Positions 20,712-31,324 of a DNA stretch of 64,000 nucleotides are shown piece after piece. This DNA is from Gyromitra esculenta. Its lineage: Eukaryota > Ascomycota > Pezizomycetes > Pezizales > Discinaceae. Below the pieces are notes generated by a model. It saw only the letters and a list, made by a program, of their open reading frames with translations, was not told the origin of the DNA and made no database searches. Position 1 is the first letter of the stretch; every line of letters starts with the position of its first letter. The stretch is from positions 1,364,001 to 1,428,000 of the forward strand of contig JBCAML010000021.1 in assembly GCA_038503075.1 (NCBI GenBank). The letters are read 5' to 3'. Position numbers and translations under genes: made by a program.

Positions 20712-22424
20712 CTAAATAATAATCTCCTTTAGATTATCGCTCACCTTGAAGATAGCGCCAGTCTTGCCCCTCAGTTCGTCCAGAGTGACGCCGGGGGCAA
20801 CTTCAATGAGAGTGAGCCCGCTACCAAAATCTACGTCAAATACAGCCTACACAACTGTTAGCTGTGGCCAGAGCAGCCAGAAGTCAATAAACTTACCAAG
20901 TCCGTGATAATCCTCGACACACACTGCTTCCCCGTCAGTGGGAACTGACACGCCTCCAAAATCTTCGGTCCCCCCTTCTTATCCACATGCTCCATCAACA
21001 CAACGACTCTCGTAGCCTGAGGATTGGCCACCAAATCCATTGCACCTCCCATCCCCTTGATCCTCCCTGGAAGCCCCCAGTTCGCCAAATCACCGTTCGC
21101 AGATACTTGCAGCGCCCCAAGCATTGTGAGCCCCATCCTACCGCTCCTGATCATGCCGAAAGATTCTTCTGAACCAAAAGTGGAAGCTCCCGGGCTCAGG
21201 GTCACCGTTTCCTTGCCAGCATTGATGAGATCCGGATCAGCCTGCTCGCGTGTTGGATACGGCCCAAGACCCAGAATCCCATTCTCAGACTGCAGATGCA
21301 CACGAACGCCCGGTGGGAGGAAAGACGGTGCTAGAGTCGGCATGCCAATACCAAGATTCACAACGTCGCCATCACTAAACTCCTGCGCCGCACGACGCAC
21401 GATCGTCTCCCGCTTCTTCGCGGCTTCCCCGCCGCCGCTCAGCATCTCCTTCTCGATATCCTCGGGCGTCTTGCTGAGCGTGAGCAGCTCGATGCTCTTC
21501 GGCGTGGTGCTCTGCACAACCTGGCTGACATACACACCGGGCACATGTATATCGTCCGGCGCGATCTCCCCCGGCAGCACGATATTCTCCGCTTCGACAA
21601 TGGTGTGTTTCGCCGCGCGCGCCATCGCAGCGTTGAAATTGCGCGCCGAGAGCCTGAAGCGCACGTTGCCGAGCGTGTCCGCCGTGTGCGCTTTCACAAA
21701 CGCCACGTCCCCGTCTATCGCTTCCTCGAGGATGAACCTGCGTCCTTTAAACTCCCGTACCTCGCGCGGCGCGCTCGTGAGCTCGACCTCTCCGCTGCCG
21801 TCGCTCTTGTACCGCACCGGCAGCTTCCCTTCCTCGATCCACGTGCCCACCCCCGCCGGGGTGTAGAATGCTGGCACCCCGGCGCCCGCGGCGCGGAGGC
21901 GCTCGGCGATGTTGCCTTGCGGGGTTAGTTCCACGTCGAGGCTGCCGTCGAGGTACAGTCGTTCGAAGATCTGGTTGGAGCCGATGTAGGAGGCGATCAT
22001 TTTGCGGACCTGGCGGGTTTCGAGGAGCTGGGAGAGGCCGTGGCCGGGGGTGCCGGCGTTGTTGGAGACGGCAGTGAGGGATTGGATGGAGGGCGTGTCG
22101 CGGACTGCATTGATTAGGGTGTCTATAGGCCTCATGTCAGTGGATTGTTAAGTAAGGATAGCTATATAGGGAAGCAGATTTGGAAGTACCTGGTACGCCG
22201 CAGACTCCGAAGCCGCCGCAGAGGAGAGTGTCACCGCTCTTGAGAGATTTGATGGCTTCTTGGGGTGTTACGACTTTCGATTTGTGTTCTTGGAGTCGTG
22301 AAGTTGCTGCTGAGAAACATCGCTGCTGTAGTATACTGCTGGGCTGTGATTTGAGTAATGATCGGGGAGCTAGATTTGATCTGAGTGCACTGCGAGCACA
22401 GAGGGCAACTCGTTGATTAACCAT
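20712..22424 (-). CDS. Mitochondrial 3-oxoacid (3-oxoadipate) CoA-transferase
   Basis: Transfers CoA from succinyl-CoA to a 3-oxoacid; in this cluster the likely substrate is 3-oxoadipate. Exons 22190-22424, 20897-22122 and 20712-20846 are joined by introns of 67 and 50 bp, giving 531 aa with alpha and beta subunits fused, as in SCOT. Residues 1 to about 45 are Arg/Ser/Leu-rich without acids ([17 protein letters not shown]), a mitochondrial presequence. Splice 1 restores [16 protein letters not shown], the glycine-rich alpha-subunit motif. The beta part has [13 protein letters not shown] and the catalytic Glu in [10 protein letters not shown]. Splice 2 restores [24 protein letters not shown]. 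The last exon ends in KEIII. Ordinary ketone body SCOT cannot be excluded from sequence alone, but the adjacent maleylacetate reductase favours 3-oxoadipate. Confidence 0.87.
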
Positions 22425-22867
22425 TATGGGATATAGTATTAGGTAGAGAAATTACAATTGAAGTGATAGAATAACGCGAGGAGATCGTGAATAAAAGGCT
22501 GCGAGAATAATATAAAGAAATCTGGTAGTAATCGCACTGCAGACTTTTGTAATTCTTAACAATGCTTACACTCGGCATTTTCGCCGGTAGCAACAGTGGC
22601 CTGCACGTGACTTTGGCCTCCGGAAGTGTCTTTATCCGGCTTATCGATAACGCTCGTACGTGGTCAGTGCTACTGGAGACCGCGGGGGAGATTAATGCGG
22701 AGCTGACTTGCAATTTGGTAGCTGTAAGCAAGTTCGTGGGGAATAGTTAGAGAGCTTGAGGAAATAGCAGTGCTTAGTGTTTGGTAGAAGTAGCTGAGTC
22801 TAATTTATATGCAGCTATAATTTTCAGAGTGTACAAAGTATCAAAAAACAGCTCAATCCATCTATCC
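22425..22867. other. Intergenic: CoA-transferase promoter and type II dehydroquinase 3' flank
   Basis: Contains the CoA-transferase promoter. A 12/16 match to the QA-1F consensus ends in TTATCC at 22622-22637. A 62-codon plus-strand frame (22562-22750) has no domain. Confidence 0.4.
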
Positions 22868-23338
22868 TTACTCCTTCTTCGCCGCAGCTGCATCCTTCTG
22901 CTTCTGCTTCTCAATGACATATCCCAGTGCAGCGCTATACCCATAAGTTCCCAGCCCAGCAATAATCGCCACCGCCTTGTCCGTGAAGTAGCTATGCGCT
23001 CTAAACGCCTCCCGCGTGTGAATATTCGTGACATGCACCTCGATGAACGGAATCGCGACCCCGAGGATCGCGTCCCGGATTGCGATAGAGGTGTGTGTGT
23101 AGGCGCCCGGGTTGATGATGATGAAATCTACCTTTTCGCCCCGAGCAGCCTGCACACGGTCGATGATCCCGCCTTCGTGGTTCGATTGGAAGGAGGACAG
23201 GGTGTGGCCGGCGGCCGAGGCTTGCTCCTTACACGCAGTTTCGACATCGGCCAGAGTTGTGTACCCGTAGATATGAGGTTCACGGGTGCCAAGAAGGTTG
23301 AGGTTTGGACCGTTAATGAGGAGGATTTTGATAGTCAT
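22868..23338 (-). CDS. qutE: Type II 3-dehydroquinate dehydratase (catabolic)
   Basis: Converts 3-dehydroquinate to 3-dehydroshikimate in quinate catabolism; counterpart of QutE/QA-2. 156 aa from ATG 23338, the usual length. The upstream in-frame extension to 23461 lacks homology and is not used. Family motifs are [20 protein letters not shown] with the flexible-loop Arg and catalytic Tyr, the substrate loop [30 protein letters not shown] and the His-containing [16 protein letters not shown]. Such enzymes are dodecamers. The C-terminal 15 residues are a charged Lys/Ala tail. It is divergent from the dehydroshikimate dehydratase gene with 527 bp between starts, so both probably share a promoter. 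Confidence 0.95.
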   Translation of the reverse strand: MTIKILLINGPNLNLLGTREPHIYGYTTLADVETACKEQASAAGHTLSSFQSNHEGGIIDRVQAARGEKVDFIIINPGAYTHTSIAIRDAILGVAIPFIEVHVTNIHTREAFRAHSYFTDKAVAIIAGLGTYGYSAALGYVIEKQKQKDAAAAKKE

Positions 23339-23865
23339 TTTAAACTTGGAGAGCTTGGAGATTAAGCTTAGCGGCTTAGAAGTTGTAGAGTTGTAGAGCT
23401 TGAGTGGTTTGATGGAGTTATTAGACAGGAATGGCAAAGGTGGTAAAGTAACGAGTGACACTCCCTATAGGCAGGTAGAAAGTCAGTACTCGGATATTAC
23501 GGTAATACAGTGGTAGGAATTGTCAAGAATACTGCAGCCATTACAAATCACTTTTTCCACACTTGAACTTATGCTACGATCTCCTTATGTCCGCAGTGTC
23601 TCGAGTTAAGCTCGGTAAGTTTGGCGGGGGAATCTGCGGTTATCCGCGGACATGACGTCTCGATCATTACCAGTGTCTTTCCGCGTAAGAGTTATTCCGG
23701 CGCAACTATCACCATTCTACTACACTCTACCAGGAGTGTCAAAACTACAAAAACACCTCTTTAAATTTCATCTCGAACTTCATCTCAGTATCTCACCCCC
23801 ACTATAGTCATCTTATTATAGTCATCCCACTACACTCATCTCATCTTACCACAAACTCCCTCACG
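23339..23865. promoter_or_regulatory. Divergent promoter of the qutE-like and qutC-like genes
   Basis: A 527-bp bidirectional promoter. It contains TTATCCGCG (23640-23648), shared with the maleylacetate reductase promoter, and CCGCGTAANNGTTATNCCG beginning at 23681, a pattern also present at about 27509 in the other divergent promoter. These may be activator sites. The 16-bp windows match the QA-1F consensus only at 12 of 16 positions. The leader before 23866 is C/T-rich (CTACACTCATCTCATCTTACC). Confidence 0.45.
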
Positions 23866-24939
23866 ATGCTCCCCCCATCCTACTCAGGGCGCTCTCTCGC
23901 CGACCAGCTCCCCCTCGGGATAGCGTCCATGAATCTTGGCCGCGCTGCATTCCACGAACTTGAGCCCAAACTCGCCGCTGCTGCCGCCGCCGGTTTTAAG
24001 GGAGTTGAAGTATTCTACGAAGACATCAAGATCCCCGCACGGCGCGACACCGCTGCCAATGGCGGCGAGTTCTTCGACAACCTGTTCAAGTCTGCAAAGG
24101 TGTTTAAAACCCTCTGCGACAAGCACAACCTCACCATCTTCGTGCTCCAGCCGTTCAAGAACTACGACGGCCTACTGTCGCAGAAACGCCACGACGAGAA
24201 AATCGCCAAGCTAAAGAACTGGTTCAAGATGGCCAAGATCCTAGGAACAGACACGATGCAGATCCCATCAATGTTTCACCAGGACCCGAATGTTGCGACG
24301 GGCGACCGCGACAAGATCGTAGCTGACCTGATCGAGGTCGCAGACCTGGGTGCGAAAGAGGACCCGCCAATCCGGTTCGCATACGAGGTTATGGCGTGGG
24401 GCGCGCACGTCGATACGTGGCAGGAGGCATGGGCCATCACCCAGAAGGTCGACAGGCCCAACTTCGGCATGTGTCTCGATACCTACCAGATTCTCGCCAA
24501 TGTCTGGGCCGACGTCACCAGCGAGTCCGGCGTCAAGCCGGATGCGGAGAAACTCCTGCAAGCCGATATCGACGAGTTTCTCCAAACGGTTCCGCTAGAG
24601 AAGGTCTACTACGTCCAGCTCGCTGATGCAACCCGTATCTCGCCGCCGCTGAGTCCGAGTCACGAGTGGTATGACCCGAAGCAGAAGTACACTATGACCT
24701 GGTCGAGAAATGCGCGGTTGTTTCCGTTCGAGGAGGACCGGGGCGGGTATCTGCCGGTGTTGAAGATGCTAGAGATGTGGGTCTTTGATTGGGGTTATAG
24801 GGGATGGGTGAGCATGGAGTTGTTCAATAGAAGTATGATGGATCCAGACTCAAGCGTGCCGGAGGCGCATGCGCGGAGAGGGGCGGCGAGCTGGAAAAAG
24901 TGTATCAAAGCACTGAAGCTGGATGAGAGGGAGGCATAG
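23866..24939 (+). CDS. qutC: 3-dehydroshikimate dehydratase
   Basis: Dehydrates 3-dehydroshikimate to protocatechuate; counterpart of QutC/QA-4. 357 aa, single exon, close to the family length (about 350). It has the sugar phosphate isomerase/AP endonuclease 2 TIM-barrel fold. Likely metal ligands sit in AYEVMAWG (Glu), GMCLDTYQI (Asp), VYYVQLADA (Gln) and WVSMELFNRS (Glu), and GVEVFYEDIK forms an early strand-loop. The start ATG is followed by LPPSYSGRSLADQLPLGIASMNLGR, typical of the family N-terminus. The product is normally opened by protocatechuate 3,4-dioxygenase, but no such gene lies in the window. The ring-cleavage gene here is a hydroxyquinol dioxygenase. Confidence 0.95.
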   Translation: MLPPSYSGRSLADQLPLGIASMNLGRAAFHELEPKLAAAAAAGFKGVEVFYEDIKIPARRDTAANGGEFFDNLFKSAKVFKTLCDKHNLTIFVLQPFKNYDGLLSQKRHDEKIAKLKNWFKMAKILGTDTMQIPSMFHQDPNVATGDRDKIVADLIEVADLGAKEDPPIRFAYEVMAWGAHVDTWQEAWAITQKVDRPNFGMCLDTYQILANVWADVTSESGVKPDAEKLLQADIDEFLQTVPLEKVYYVQLADATRISPPLSPSHEWYDPKQKYTMTWSRNARLFPFEEDRGGYLPVLKMLEMWVFDWGYRGWVSMELFNRSMMDPDSSVPEAHARRGAASWKKCIKALKLDEREA

Positions 24940-25985
24940 CAAGGTGTTTTGTACGGTGTTTGCGCAGAATTGGTATTTTGGGTTTGCTTTTTTTCGTTGT
25001 GGTTTCGTATCTAGATTTATTTTCTTTCACTGTAAATTTCAATGGATATTATCTGCTAGAAATTAGTCTGTGCTTTCAATGCGGTGACTTGCGGTTTGTG
25101 TCAATTTTCAATGAGTGTTTAGATTATATCAGGGTGCATGTGTGGTTAGGAATACCAAGAGCTCGACATCGCGACAATACATCTGTAAACGTATTCGGTT
25201 TTTATTTCGCTTAGACACATATTATAATTATAAGAACTGGTATCTAAAAAAAAGTCTAATCCAGTGGCTAATAAAAAAAGAGCAAAAAACGATACTGCGT
25301 CCGGATGGAGGTGAACCTCCTACCTATAGCTCAGATAACACAAGGTGCGCCAGCATGGATACCGGAGCTGTATGTATTCTCCATAATTTTCTGAGAAACT
25401 TGAACCCAACCCCAGAAAATATTTAATATAAACCAAAACTTACTCAATCTATTGTTTAGCCACGGATTTAAATTTTAAAGCTATCGAGGGCAGGGCGCTC
25501 CCTGCTATTTATAGCTGTATTCTAATATCGTGGTTCAAAAAGGTACCCACATGTAGCGCTATAGCCTATGCATATCTTGTTTGCCTGCGCGTGATCTTGT
25601 ATAGCAGAAAGCCTAAGAGAATCGCGAGCGAGGGTTAGATGAGAAATGAGTGAATTTCAGCGAGAACTTAGCAGTAGGTAATGTACGTGAGCTTCTGTAG
25701 ATACAAAGCTCTCGTATGATCACAAGTTTATAGCTAACTGTTAGAGAACAGTTGATAAATCAAACTTTTCCTGCCTCTATTGAGATCACGAGTGATAGTT
25801 TGTGTCGCTGATAAGTTATAAATAGAACGATGAATTCCATCTAAAACACCTCAAACTACTATTGATGTGGTCACAAACTTTATCTACATTTGTGCGTAAC
25901 TTTCGTATCCCAGGAAATACATGTATTATCTACACCTTTCAAACAAACGGAGAAAAGAAACTGCATAGAATCAAACTCGACCACA
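24940..25985. other. Intergenic between convergent genes, no supported gene
   Basis: AT-rich, converging 3' ends of the dehydratase and the dehydrogenase. Short frames at 24960-25426 have no domains. I see no other feature. Confidence 0.45.
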
Positions 25986-26897
25986 TCAGTTGATGAATTT
26001 CGATGCATCCGCCGCAGCTCTCAGCGCCTCCCAAGCCGCCTGGTGCGGAATTTTCTCAGCTCTCTCTTTGCCACACCACAAAGTATACTGCTCATCCACC
26101 TGCCACCCAATGATATTAATACCCTCAACCGTCTTCCACTGTAGCCCCCTTGCACATTTCAACAGTCTCGTATTCCTCGGGTTGAAGCACATATCCAAGA
26201 ACGTGCCCTTCTGCTCTGCGGGTGTATTTGTAAAGATATGCTTAACGATATTGAAACCCTCGATCTCGCTCTCCGTCTGTGGCTCAAAATCAGGAACCGT
26301 GCCAACAATGTAACTTGGTAGTTGATCCGCCGGGATCGCCTGTGCCTGAGCAAGCGACTTGACATGTATGAGGGTTGGGCCATTGGCACCGTATGCGCGG
26401 GAGTCGGTCTGTAGATCTAAAACTTCTTGGTCGTCGCGGTTGACAATGTAGATAGTCTTGCAATTCAGGTGTGCGAATAAGGCGTATACTGCCGCTCTGC
26501 TTGCACCGCCGGCACCGATGACCATTGCTGGCTTTCCTACTCCTGCGCTGGTAGAGGTTTGTAGACACCCGAGGATGCCGATCCAGTCGGTGTTGCTGCC
26601 TACTAGCTTTCCGTCTTTCAGGTACACGTTGTTGCAAGAACCTAGGGTGGTGCAGCGTTCGTCTAGCTCGTCGAGAAGAGGCATGATGGTCTTCTTGTAC
26701 GGCATGGTGACAACGCCGCCGGCGAAGTCAGGTTGGCGGAAGACGGACATGAGGTGGTCGAGGGAATCGATGTCGAGGAGTTTGAAGGTCCATGGCAAAG
26801 AGAGGGCGTCAGCGATGGTTTGGTGGATAGCAGGGGAGATAGAGTGTCTGACACCTTTGCCAGCAAGGTAGTAGTATTTTTGGTCCGGGATAGTCAT
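25986..26897 (-). CDS. Shikimate/quinate 5-dehydrogenase paralogue
   Basis: NAD(P)-dependent oxidoreductase of 303 aa, single exon. The N-terminal substrate domain has GVRHSISPAIHQT (Ser-x-Ser pair) and GGVVTMPYKK with the catalytic Lys. GSNTDWIGIL carries the catalytic Asp. The Rossmann domain has VIGAGGASRAAVYAL. After the first beta strand comes YIVNRDD, where an Arg after Asn often signals NADP preference, so the cofactor is uncertain. The C-terminal NIIGWQVDEQYTLWCGK is a variant of the usual GxxMLVxQ. It is more distant from QutB than the protein at 34563 and may use quinate, shikimate or a related acid. It is divergent from the dehydroquinase-dehydrogenase fusion, and a strong QutA-like palindrome lies between them. 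Confidence 0.88.
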   Translation of the reverse strand: MTIPDQKYYYLAGKGVRHSISPAIHQTIADALSLPWTFKLLDIDSLDHLMSVFRQPDFAGGVVTMPYKKTIMPLLDELDERCTTLGSCNNVYLKDGKLVGSNTDWIGILGCLQTSTSAGVGKPAMVIGAGGASRAAVYALFAHLNCKTIYIVNRDDQEVLDLQTDSRAYGANGPTLIHVKSLAQAQAIPADQLPSYIVGTVPDFEPQTESEIEGFNIVKHIFTNTPAEQKGTFLDMCFNPRNTRLLKCARGLQWKTVEGINIIGWQVDEQYTLWCGKERAEKIPHQAAWEALRAAADASKFIN

Positions 26898-27965
26898 GAT
26901 GAGGGTTGGTAGAGATAGTGGGTATGTCTCGGGAGGAAAGTATGGGATATGATTGTATAGTCGAAGTAGGTAGGTTTAGTAGGAATGCCCGTCCAGCGAT
27001 AGCAGAAGAGATGTGGATTAATTGTAGTCTTGGGACTGCTGTGGATGAGTAAACAAGGGGATATCGGTTGAGTGACTACATTAACCAAGCAATGAGCCAG
27101 ATTTTCAAGAGGTTAAGTGGGCGAAATAGGATGGATTCTCCGTTAGAAATTCGGTAATAGTTTTGAAATCTCGGGATTTGTGGTATCCTGTGCTACGTCC
27201 CGCTAATCATGGTGTTGGGCTACTATTCTGTAGGATAAACAATTATCCACCCGCTTCCGACGCCGACAGCCGGACACTGCAGGATATCATTACCCCACAC
27301 GATCTGCAGGGGCTGCGAGAGCTAAGCGAGGCCACTGCAAGCCACACCAACGTGCTTAGCTGTTGAGTTGAGTGAAAGATCCTAACGCAAAGGGCATGTA
27401 TCCCTTTTGGCGTAGGATTATAATCTTTCTTTAGCCGCTTTGTCGGCCGGAAGGGTCACAGGCGAACAAAGCGGCAGTGAGACACTAGGGATCGGGAAAA
27501 TGCTTTTCCGCGTAATCGTTATCCCGCTGTGTTGATCATTTCCGGGGAAACCAAAGTTATTGTTGGGGGTGGACATGTCGAAGGAATACAGCAGCAGGCG
27601 TTTGGAGGCTGTAGCTGGGGAATAACTCTTGAGCTATGCGAGTCGTTTTAGGTAAACATGTTATTACTACAAGTTTAGGGAACTACGGTAGTTTCTGCTT
27701 GCGGTATTAGATCTAGAGCTTGCTATGTATCCCACGCATAGTACATAGCTCTGATACCGGTGCCCCACGATGCTGAAGGCTTAATAAGTTGAGTACCTTG
27801 GCTTCTTCTGCCAAACCCCCATTCTCTGTCTCGTCCCACGACTCGATAGACTATAGCTTCAAGCTGTACGTATACAGATCATCTTTTAGAACTTCTGCTG
27901 AAACTTCCCAACCACTGCATATCAAGAAAATCAGTTCAGCTCCCAGCTCATCGAAAACTGTCATC
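26898..27965. promoter_or_regulatory. Divergent promoter of the dehydrogenase and the dehydroquinase-dehydrogenase fusion
   Basis: A 1.07-kb bidirectional control region. It contains the best QutA/QA-1F palindrome in the window (27233-27248) and a CCGCGTAANNGTTATNCCG element at about 27508-27526 that matches one in the qutE/qutC promoter. A TTG-initiated extension of the fusion gene frame reaches 27789 but has no ATG before 27966. Confidence 0.6.
27233..27248. promoter_or_regulatory. Strong candidate QutA/QA-1F operator
   Basis: GGATAAACAATTATCC is a nearly perfect inverted repeat (GGATAA-N4-TTATCC). It agrees at 15 of 16 positions with GGRTAARYRYTTATCC, the QA-1F binding consensus as I recall it from N. 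crassa. It lies between divergent cluster genes, 336 bp from one start codon and 718 bp from the other. A match this close is unlikely to be chance in 64 kb. Confidence 0.65.
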
Positions 27966-29699
27966 ATGATTGCCAAAATACCTTCCTCCGACTCTCCGAC
28001 TTCTCCCAATGACACGATCTTCATTAACCATGCCTCTGGCCAGAAAACTTACATTATTTCCCTCACATTCCCTTCCATCACGCTCGCAATCCCACATCTA
28101 ACACGCATGTCCTATGGCACCGACATCTGGGAGCTCCGTGCCGATCTTCTAAGCTCTTCAACCGAACCCTTGGGCGTCTCTAATCTGCCTTCTTTGGAGT
28201 ACGTCAAAGAGCAGATCTCGCTGCTTCAACAGCACTCAGATCTACCGATCTTATTTACTATTCGCACGGTTTCTCAAGGTGGAAAGTTCCCTGACGACGA
28301 GGCTCGAGCAGCATTAGACATGATGCTTGCCGCGGTGGAGGCAGGCTGCGAGTATATCGATGTAGAGATCGAATGGCCAGAAAGCTTGATCGTAGAGGTG
28401 AACCAGAAAAAGGGGAACAGCAAAGTAGTTGCTAGCTTTCACGATTGGACGGGTGGGATTCGGTGGAGCAGTGAGGTTTTGGAAGAGAAATATGTCTTAG
28501 CAGATAAAATGGGTGGTCAGGAGCATCAGCAGCTATCCTTCAAGCTCTTTAGAGGACAATAACTAACTTCCAAGATAGATATTATCAAGCTTAGCATCTT
28601 TGCGGCCGACATATATGACGCCCACGAGCTCGCCCTCTTCGTCCGATCCCACTCCCTCTCCCCACTCGCACACAAGCCTCTCCTCGCAGTCGCGATGGGT
28701 CCCCACGGCCAACTCTCCCGCGTCACCTCCCCCATATCCATCGTTACCCACTCCATCATGCCTCCCTCCGCGCCCGGGCAACTATCTCTCTCGCAGGTGC
28801 ACCAGACAATGCACCTCATCGGCCAAATCCCAAAACGCAATTTCTTCATCTTCGGCAACAATATCGCGCACTCGCTGTCTCCGGCTCTCCACAACGCCGG
28901 TTTTACAGAACTCGGACTACCCCATTTCTACAGCGTCCACGAGACGGAGAACGTAGACGACAGTGTACAACGCATGATGAACGAACCTGCCTTCGGCGGT
29001 GCATCTGTAACATTCCCCCATAAACTCCAAATCGGGAAATACCTCCAAGGGGCCTCGGTGGTTGCTGAGTTGATCGGTGCTGTCAACACCGTAATCGTCA
29101 AGACTGATCCCAAAACCGGGGGAAGGGCGCTGTGGGGCGATAATACGGACTGGCTCGGCATCAAATCATGCATCGAGACGAACTGGCCGCTCCCAGGAAG
29201 CGTTGTGGCGGAGGCGGCAGTCGTGATTGGTGCGGGTGGTGCGGGCCGTGCTGCCTGCTATGCGGTGCAAAAACTAGGCGTACAGAAAGTCTACCTGATC
29301 AATCGGACAAGGTCGAAGTCAGATGCTTTGGCTGCAGATTTCCCAGGTCTTGGGTTTGAGCATTATGCTTCTCTTGCGAAGTTCCCGGCTTCTGTGTCCC
29401 CGCCGCCGAATATCGTGGTTGGGTGTGTGCCGGCAGATGATTTCACGGAGGCGGATATCCCGACACAGTTCTTTTCGTTGTCGATGGATGGGGGTGTGTT
29501 GGTGGAGATGGCATATAGGCCGTTGGAAACAGCGCTAACGAGGGTTTCTAAGAGATTTGAAGGGTGGAGGCGTGCGGGAGGGACTGATGTATTGAAAGAG
29601 CAAGCTTATTACCAGTTTAAGATGTGGACGGGGAGGAGGGCACCAGGACAGGTCATGGAAACTGCTATGAACGCGGTTATAAATGCAGAGAAGAAATAG
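27966..29699 (+). CDS. Bifunctional type I 3-dehydroquinase - shikimate/quinate dehydrogenase
   Basis: Fusion of the last two AROM activities without the rest of AROM. Exons 27966-28515 and 28579-29699 join across a 63-bp intron (GTCAGG donor, CTAAC branch site, GATAG acceptor), giving 556 aa; GTGGTC three bases earlier is an alternative donor. Dehydroquinase part: ELRADLL substrate site, ILFTIRT, SFHDW with the catalytic His, IIKLSIFA with the Schiff-base Lys restored at the splice, and MGPHGQLSRV. Dehydrogenase part: NIAHSLSPALHNAG, GASVTFPHK (Lys), GDNTDWLG (Asp), VIGAGGAGRAACYAV and a C-terminal EQAYYQFKMWTGRRAP. All catalytic positions are present, so it should be active. The arrangement mirrors the C-terminal two-thirds of QutR, whose dehydroquinase part is dead. 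The start is the first ATG after TTG-only upstream codons. Confidence 0.9.
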
Positions 29700-31324
29700 A
29701 ATAGATCTCGCTAGGCCTGTCGTATTCTTTCTCTATAGACGAAGTAGTTACGTAGAATAAGCAATGGTTTTGGGTCAAGGGTCTGTTTTTGGGTTAGAAG
29801 CTATAACTTCTTCTCTTGTTAAATCATAATTTCATTATTTATATGGGTACAAGAATTTCGCATGCAACAGAAGTTATGGTGTAAAAAAAACCCTGGGTAC
29901 GGTTAGAGGCTAGAATTTCCTTGTAAATACATATTCATGGGAAAGTACCTAATTAAGAGTTACAAACACCAATCAAAAAAGTTTCATGTATCAGATAGCC
30001 AAATCTATCATATCTAAGAGAACCAACTGGTCTAACTATTTCTCTGCATGTATCAATGATGTGCCTCACGCGATGATTTCCATGGAAGTGATAAACGGTT
30101 ACTAAAACAAACTACCGGTAGAGACACTGTTCTAAGGCTACTATTTCACAGAATCGCACTCGGTCTCGCAGACGAACTTAGGTCTAACTTGAAGGGTATT
30201 TTTGATGGAAACGATTAGACACAGATTGCTATAACTAACCATCGATAACTTTATGTAAACTATATTAATTGCGCAATAGATTATCCACTCCTTAAGAGTG
30301 CATTATGGTTTAATAAAGATGCTAATATGGCATGATCAGACAGCTATCGCCTGATCGTGGTGTGATTCATTCTCCAGCTGTCTTGTGGAGTTTAAAAATT
30401 AGATATCCGCCATACTCATTCTTTGTTTTTCCCTATTTTTTTTCATAGTCGGTAGCCCGAGACTTGTTTTTCCAATCTCAAGACGTACTCGGAATACACG
30501 TTCTCTCCATCCACAGCTTGCGGAAATATCTAGGCATTACTGCACACATTGAGCCACCAGTACAAATGGCGTACGCTATAATTAGTATAATAGAACAACG
30601 GCAAAAGATAACTCCAGCGCCAACTTCCAAGAAACACTTATTCCTCCGCGGAAAAAACGACAACCACTTAATTCAGTGATGACCCATGACCCAGCCAGCA
30701 GCTGTTGTGTCGTGCAGGGGCGCTTCGGTCTCTGATGCGATACTCTCCTCGGCCTACTCTGCGAGCCACAGCCACACCCCTCTCGCAATTGGCCAGACCA
30801 CATCAATTATTCCGAAGAAAGGCTAGGCCTAGGTATTTAGGTTGCGCCCCTGTAGGATACCTTGACGGGTGAGCAGGGACTTTCCCTACGAATGAACCGT
30901 CTCCAGATTTCACCGGCGCCATTTTGCGTGGAGATCTTGGCCACTTTCCCCGCATAATCTCCTATCCGGACTGACTTTCCCCGGACAGGGGACTTCCCCA
31001 CACCATGGTGGCGCATTTTATTTGCAATAGCCGTGTGTGTTATTGGTCAAACATCCGGTTACTCGCGGTGGTGGACTACTCTATCTAGTGATTCCTTGAG
31101 TGGTCGGTCTAACTAGAGTCTTAGCAGGTAGTACTGCAGTAGTACTGGAAAGCTATACTTTTTCTCGCAACCTCCGAAAAATTATATATTACTCTTTGTT
31201 TCCTCCACATTGCCATCTCCATTCTTCTCGACAGCGACAGTGTCAAGAAATCCCTCTATACAGTCGACACAGCTCAGTTGTTCCTGAATCCACTTCTCGA
31301 ATTGCACCTTCTGCAGCAGACACA
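29700..31324. other. Intergenic, includes permease promoter
   Basis: AT-rich 1.6 kb between co-oriented genes. Short frames are unsupported. The 400 bp before 31325 form the permease promoter. At 30945-31000 three CTTTCCCCG-like or TTCCCC strings cluster around a 12/16 QA-1F-like sequence (30952-30967). Confidence 0.45.

Noticed and set aside
21024..21928. Long open frames opposite the CoA-transferase gene
   Set aside because: Shadows of the GC-rich coding strand with no domain. The minus-strand protein has full family homology.
25300..25372. Possible tRNA-like arms (GGAGGTGAACCTCC)
   Set aside because: A simple short palindrome; no complete cloverleaf can be drawn on either strand.
27789..27965. 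Upstream extension of the dehydroquinase-dehydrogenase fusion
   Set aside because: The frame begins with TTG and contains no ATG before 27966. It is promoter or leader sequence.
30952..30967. QutA-like sites at 12/16 matches (here, and at 22622, 23630 and 23683)
   Set aside because: The consensus is degenerate, so matches of this quality should occur many times by chance in the window. Not listed as separate sites.
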